A DNA stretch of 64,000 nt, taken from contig CM043963.1 in assembly GCA_014529385.2 (NCBI GenBank), positions 69,143,912 to 69,207,911 of the forward strand, given 5' to 3'. A program made the position numbers and the translations under genes. Positions 59,092 to 64,000 of the stretch are shown here, one piece after another (position 1 is the stretch's first letter; every line of letters starts with the position of its first letter). Under the pieces are notes generated by a model. The model ran no database searches. It had not been told where the DNA came from and was given only the letters and a program-made list of their open reading frames with translations. Source of the stretch: Adiantum capillus-veneris. Its lineage: Eukaryota > Streptophyta > Polypodiopsida > Polypodiales > Pteridaceae.

Positions 59092-59222
59092 CATGTACAA
59101 CGTTTCCAAAGGAGCAACAAGAAAAATCCCTTGCTTGTATTGCATGGGAGGGTTTCACATCCTTGATAAACCATTTTGGAGAAGAGCTCCGGATAGGCAT
59201 CTGCACGACCGTAACTTTTGAC
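59092..59222 (+). pseudogene. Decayed gene remnant, part right of the composite insertion
   Basis: The frame that ends GDLKTLK at 19,346 continues here, after the 5-bp duplication, as MYNVSKGATRKIPCLYCMGG and then FHILDKPFWRRAPDRHLH, ending at TGA 59,220-59,222. A CxxC pair (CLYC) hints at a metal-binding domain. Coding-like fragments continue to about 59,520 (RAHICTMHALCRMIEKL; EQDIREEIEKWSG) through stops. The family is unrecognised. Confidence 0.6.
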
Positions 59223-60044
59223 CCATTTTGGATATCCCACTAGCTAGAGCACACATATGCACAATGCATGCACTTTGTAGAATGATAGAAAAACTAATGT
59301 TTCTCTACATCTGTTCTGCCTGGAGCAATTGACCTCTCTCTGCGAAGCAAAGAAAAATCTCAGCCTTAGAGATGGCCTTCTCAGAAATGGGTTTGCATGG
59401 AGGACATATAAAGATAGAGCAAGATATACGAGAAGAGATCGAAAAATGGTCGGGATGTTCCAAAGAAGCTATGCATTGGTGGTGTGAAAGCCCGACTCTT
59501 CCTTTCACTGCCCACAACTAGATGATAACGCAAAATCGAAAGTGCACAAGAAAGACAAGCATTACGATACAACAAGTGGAAAAATCTACACAATGCTATA
59601 GTTGACCATTCATAAAATGGTGCAGCAAGGACTTGCAAAGCAAAGGTAGGGAAAACCTTCGATACAATATTCAAGTTATGCAAATCGAACTCATGTGCTG
59701 ATGGAGACTATGCAAAATTTCAAGAAGCTGTGGAGACCTTCCACAAGACATTCATAAGTGCGTGGACAAATCAACATATTACTCACTACAAGGTATCGTA
59801 ATTGGTTTGATGACATGATAATCTTTTGAATTGTGAATACTCATCCTTATAATGTCTACGTGCTTGTGTGCAACACATTATCTGTAATCACATGGCTTGG
59901 TTTGCAAGGCAATATGGGAGCTTGTGTGTTTGGTCTATAAAAGATCTTAAGATTTCACAATATTATTTTGTTTTGTCATTTTTGGACCCATGGTGATCAT
60001 GAAATTTAATTGATGCTTTTCTTTATTGAAGTTTTTGAGGTTTA

Positions 60045-60290
60045 CCCATATATTGATATCAATTAATATTTAAATTATACATCAATTCATGCTAAGTGAC
60101 ACTAATTAATATCAATTGATAACAATTAATATCAAATGCTAACAATTTATATCAGTTGATACCAATTGATATCAAGTATACATCAATTGATGTTAAGTGA
60201 CAACAATTAATGCCATCTATATATCAATTGAGATTAATTGACCTCAATTGATGCCAATTGGTGTCAATTGATGTGGGTTGATATCAACAA
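60045..60290. repeat. Degenerate ATCAATTGAT palindromic minisatellite
   Basis: About twenty short variants of ATCAATTGAT / ATCAATTAAT / CCAATTGATG follow one another at roughly 10-20-bp intervals. The core CAATTG is self-complementary. An isolated similar motif is at about 60,700. Confidence 0.7.
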
Positions 60291-60777
60291 ACATAAATAC
60301 TTGGTTATTAATAGTTGCATTACATACCTAAAATCATTTAGATATAAGAATTCTAAAAAAACAGAGATATAAACTCAAAATATATTATTTTATGATTTAA
60401 TTATATATAAATAATTAAAATGTGCTCGTCTATTTGTTTGAATTATTTTAAACATGGTTTTATCTCATCTTAAGGCATTTATATATAACTACTTTATAAA
60501 TACCTTAAAATGACAAATTTCTAGATTGTAGCATGATAAATCCCCCCACCCCAAGCTAGAATGTGGCATTTTATCATTTGATGTATTTTTAAATAGTTTT
60601 TAATGTCATAAATGTCATAAAAACCATAATAATCTTATTTAAAATTTAAAAGATTGGCTTAAGAATATCTATATATATATTAAGCATATATATTGATGCC
60701 AATTGACTCCAATTGTGTTTGAGAACATACAAAATCTAGGGAGTAAGAGATGAAGACTGATGGTTATATGACTTGGC

Positions 60778-60782
<5 letters not shown>

Positions 60783-60851
<69 letters not shown>
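60783..60851. repeat. (GA)n microsatellite
   Basis: An uninterrupted GA tract of about 69 bp. Confidence 0.97.
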
Positions 60852-60854
<3 letters not shown>

Positions 60855-61239
60855 TACTATGATAGCAAGATTGAAGAGTATTGTTTGAAGTAAGTAGCAA
60901 CATAAAATTTACAATGGTAGAAAATGTCATAATCCTAGACTACTTGTGAACTTGTGACGATGAGTAAAATTCAGAAAAGATTCTAAAACCTAACCAAAAG
61001 TATTAGAATAAGTTAGAAATCTCCAGATCCTAAACCTTGTAAATTTATAAACCTAAGCTACTTGTTATCAAAAGCTTGCAAATATGTGAAAATGTAAAGA
61101 AAAATATCTCAAGTCATTGAACATTATGAATCCCACATATAAATATATATGATGCGACATGAATTACAAAGCTAGTAATATAGAAAAATATTTTATCCAG
61201 TGGAAAACTCAAAGTGGGTATCCCCATTTGTCACTCCCT

Positions 61240-63105
61240 AAAAAAATGAAAAATGGAGGGTGTGTTTTGACTACCGACCACTCAACGAGGCGACTAAGAG
61301 GGCAGGTAAAGCAGGGGGAGGGCTTGTATTGCTTGATCCAAATGGTGAAGTGGTCATGAAAGAGCTGGTCAATTTGCAAGGCTCCACCATGGCTTGAGGA
61401 TGTGCATAGCTAAACGAATATGATGTCTTATGGTAAAGGGGGATGCACTTCTCATTGTGAAGCAAATTTTAGGCATTTTTCCATGCAAGAATGAAAGGCT
61501 AAAGCAAAAGGTACATGCCATTTTAATGTTGTTTAATAAATTTGAAGAGGTGCAATTGTATCATATTCCTAGAAAACAAAATGAGGATGCTGATTTACTT
61601 GCACAACAAGCTATTGCATGTGCCGAGAGTGAAGTGCAGATCATCATGGTGGCTACAGTGGTAAATCAACCAAGGTACCAAGGAATGGAGTCATTAGCTC
61701 CCATTGTTAGCTACATTTTGGAGGGTGAGTCTCTAGAAGGCTTCACAAAGGATCAAAAGAGGAGGCTCATAAAGAAGGCAAGTCCTTATTTGTTCCTAGA
61801 AGTTTCTTTCTATCAACAAGGTAAAGATCAAGTTTGCAGGAGAATACCGACTATTCTAGAAGGTTTGCATGAAGAAGCTTGGGGGGATCATTTTGCACAA
61901 GAACATACTATGAAAAAGATTTTTCTTGCTGGGTATGTGTGGACAAGCTTGCACATTGATGTTCAACATTGGTGTAGAAGTTTTCATAACTGTCAAGTCA
62001 ATGGAAATAAGAAATTGTTGCATGGTCCACGTCAATTAGTCCTTACAAATGGGATGTTTGAAAAATGGGGCATAGATGCTATGGTTCCATTGCCTAGGAC
62101 TAAAAATGGGAAGCTATACATTTTGGTGGCTATAGATTACATGCCTAGGTGGGTAGAAGCTCAAAGTGTAGCAAGAGTAAATGAGAAGATAGCTAGAAAG
62201 TTTGTCTACACTCATATTTGTTGCAGATTTGGCACACCTTTGGAGATTGTTTCTGAAAATGGTCCAGATTTAGGAAGGTATTTCTCACTGAACTTTGTGA
62301 AGAGCTTCACATTCTACATTGTCATAGCACACCCCTAGTATCCCCAATCAAATGGTTTAGTAGAAAAGGCTAATGGTGTCATTGCAGGGATCATTAGAAA
62401 GATGGTGAAAAAAACACCAAGCTTTGGGATGAGTTTGTAGATGGAGCATTATGGGCGTACAGAACCACCTACAAAGAAGCAACCAAGTTCACACCATTTC
62501 ACTTAGTCTATGTTCAAGAAGCCTTGCAATCAACCAAGCTTAATAATCAACAATGCGGATCCACTACAAAGGGACACAAGAAGATAAAGATGCATGGGTG
62601 GATTGATTCCTTATCTTAGCTGAGCTTGAATGGAAAAGAGAATCAGCCTACGGGTGCTATAGAAGGAAAGCCATGCAAGCCAAGGAGAAGTTCAATGAGA
62701 AGGTCAAGGACAAGGGCATCAAAGAAGGAGATCTTGTACTAAGGTATGACAATCGGCTTGACAATAGATTTGATGTCAAATTAACAATAGATGGCAGGGT
62801 CCCTATGTTGTCAATAAGGCCTTCAATTCAAGTTACTATCAACTAATGGATCTAGATGGCAAGGAACATGCTAGGAAGGTGAATGGATATAGGCTAAATC
62901 CATACTTCATCCCTATTCTACCAAAAGATCTACAAACACATAGTCAAGGGGATACATCATGTAAGTCTTGTTGTATGTTGCATATGTGTGACCCAAGTGG
63001 TGATGATCTACAAAACACAAATCATGTTGAGGCACTAAATATCACAAGGAGTTCAAAACCACTGTCATTGGAAAAGATACCTTTTGATGGTACATGAATG
63101 TACCA
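61240..63105 (+). pseudogene. Tat-like gypsy relic: RT stub, extra RNase H, integrase
   Basis: At 61,250-61,300 the RT motif WRVCFDYRPLNEATK appears and passes directly, within a few codons, into GGGLVLLDPNGEVVMKEL, the start of a cellular-type RNase H domain. The rest of RT and the first RNase H are deleted. The frame 61,430-62,338 continues the RNase H (GDALLIVKQILG, HIPRKQNEDADLLAQQAI) and integrase: a zinc region with HFAQEHTMKK and CRSFHNCQVNG, then WGIDAMVPLPRT, VAIDYMPRWVEAQ, EIVSENGPD (Asn in place of the second Asp). After a stop at 62,336, YPQSNGLVEKANGV and, near 62,850, LDGKEHARKVNGYRL complete it. An additional RNase H before integrase is characteristic of the plant Tat lineage. 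Confidence 0.82.
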
Positions 63106-63125
63106 TTTCCTAGGGGGAGAGCTAA

Positions 63126-64000
63126 TGATAGCCATTTTTTGGCTATTGGATTTTTGCAGCTACAAGTGTCTGCCCTTCATCCTAGCAAGAAACCCTAGAC
63201 ACATAAGCGAGTTACCTTCAAGAAGGGATTACATATTTTTCCCGAGGCCTAGGATTATCAATCAATTTTCTCTCCTTCATATACATAGGTTTAGGGAAAG
63301 TAATAAATAATCCACAATTCCCGTCTACTAAGCTCCAAGAATATATACTATCATGGCCCATTTTATTTTTTTTCATGTAAATACCTCTTCCTATATCGGG
63401 TCTAGCTAGTGTTCACGTCAATTTTTTTACTACAGATATATAAAAATATTTCAGCTAGGTATGCACTATTTGGCCTATGCTTTGGTGGAATTTTTTGTCC
63501 CCATCTCCCATTCAAATATGAAGAAGTGGTCAACATGAAAGTTGTAGCTTATAAGTTGATAATATGCTCAAATTTTTTTGTAATTTTTTGAGCTTATAGT
63601 GAGGAGCTACAAATTTTTTGGTGGACCCGAGTCTGCCCAGTCATGTACCCAAAAGTGATCCTAATATAGTTTCGCCCTCTTCCACACTTACACACACACA
63701 CACACAAACGCACTTATTCCTCTCCATCCCTTGCTCAAACCTACACCTTCCATGATTTCTCTCACCCTGTTCACCATTAACCTCCCCTCTCACCTCCATT
63801 AGCTCTAATATGAATTCTACATGTCATACACCATCTCAATGCCTCTCTCTATTACCTCTAAATCACAATTCCTTTTACCTCTTCTCTATATACATAAAAT
63901 TCAGCATGTAAAACCATGTTTAATCTCTGCTAATTGGGTACTCTCATCAACCAACATCGGTATTTCCATCATGGACTCAACCTCGGTGACGATGACGTAC
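63126..64000 (+). mobile_element. 3' LTR of the Tat-like relic, running off the window
   Basis: The polypurine tract AGGGGGAGAG (63,112-63,121) is followed by CTAA and TGATAGCC at 63,126, a standard LTR start. The remaining 875 bp contain no gene. The right edge is outside the window. The start resembles those at 13,409 and 13,634. Confidence 0.65.

Larger units (their letters stand above)
59223..61150. other. Unassigned AT-rich sequence
   Basis: Beyond the gene fragments up to about 59,520 no gene is visible. The stretch holds the ATCAATTGAT repeat, the GA microsatellite and otherwise very AT-rich DNA. Confidence 0.5.

Overview
The window looks like heterochromatic or otherwise repeat-rich nuclear DNA of a land plant. 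The signs are Ty1/copia and Ty3/gypsy LTR retrotransposons primed by plant-type tRNA primer-binding sites, Tat/Athila-like relics, a chromodomain integrase, GT-AG introns in a decayed gene, and long pure CT, GA and poly-C tracts. I cannot name the species. I see no intact host gene, rRNA gene, tRNA gene or CRISPR array.

Left part (1-19,348). A decayed minus-strand Ty3/gypsy element, or two mixed ones, fills 1-12.2 kb: an LTR edge and primer-binding site at 11.39-11.41 kb, two blocks of a dispersed 20-bp palindrome (3.4-4.6 and 9.7-10.9 kb), RT/RNase H/integrase/protease-like relics (5.36-9.39 kb) and a long coiled-coil ORF (0.1-3.25 kb). A plus-strand integrase relic follows (12.2-13.3 kb), then two LTR-like sequences facing each other (13.63-14.74 and 15.13-16.20 kb). 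A decayed, spliced, unrecognised gene begins near 18.0 kb.

Centre (19,344-59,091). That gene remnant is split by a 39.7-kb composite copia insertion flanked by the 5-bp duplication AAATG. The order is LTR1 - primer site - a 25-kb tandem array of about 60 monomers (424/442 bp, alternating A and B types, built from 51-bp subrepeats) - LTR2 - primer site - gag-pol - LTR3. Inside the array sits an 8.9-kb chromovirus (40,143-49,042) with its own duplication, GTCCA. If the composite and one AAATG are set aside, one open frame of the gene remnant runs across the empty site. This supports the idea that everything between 19.3 and 59.1 kb lies within one original insertion locus.

Right part (59,092-64,000). 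The gene remnant continues briefly. AT-rich sequence follows, with an ATCAATTGAT-type palindromic repeat, a GA microsatellite, and a Tat-like gypsy relic (RT stub fused to an extra RNase H, then integrase). The 3' LTR of that relic begins at 63,126 and runs off the window.

Main interpretation: a satellite-like family lives inside an LTR retrotransposon. It appears to have grown by unequal exchange (3.4-kb and 2.5-kb segmental duplications are visible), was invaded by a chromovirus and by a second copia of the same family, and was probably cut short by LTR-LTR recombination. The structure and target duplications are read directly from the sequence; the order of events is inference.
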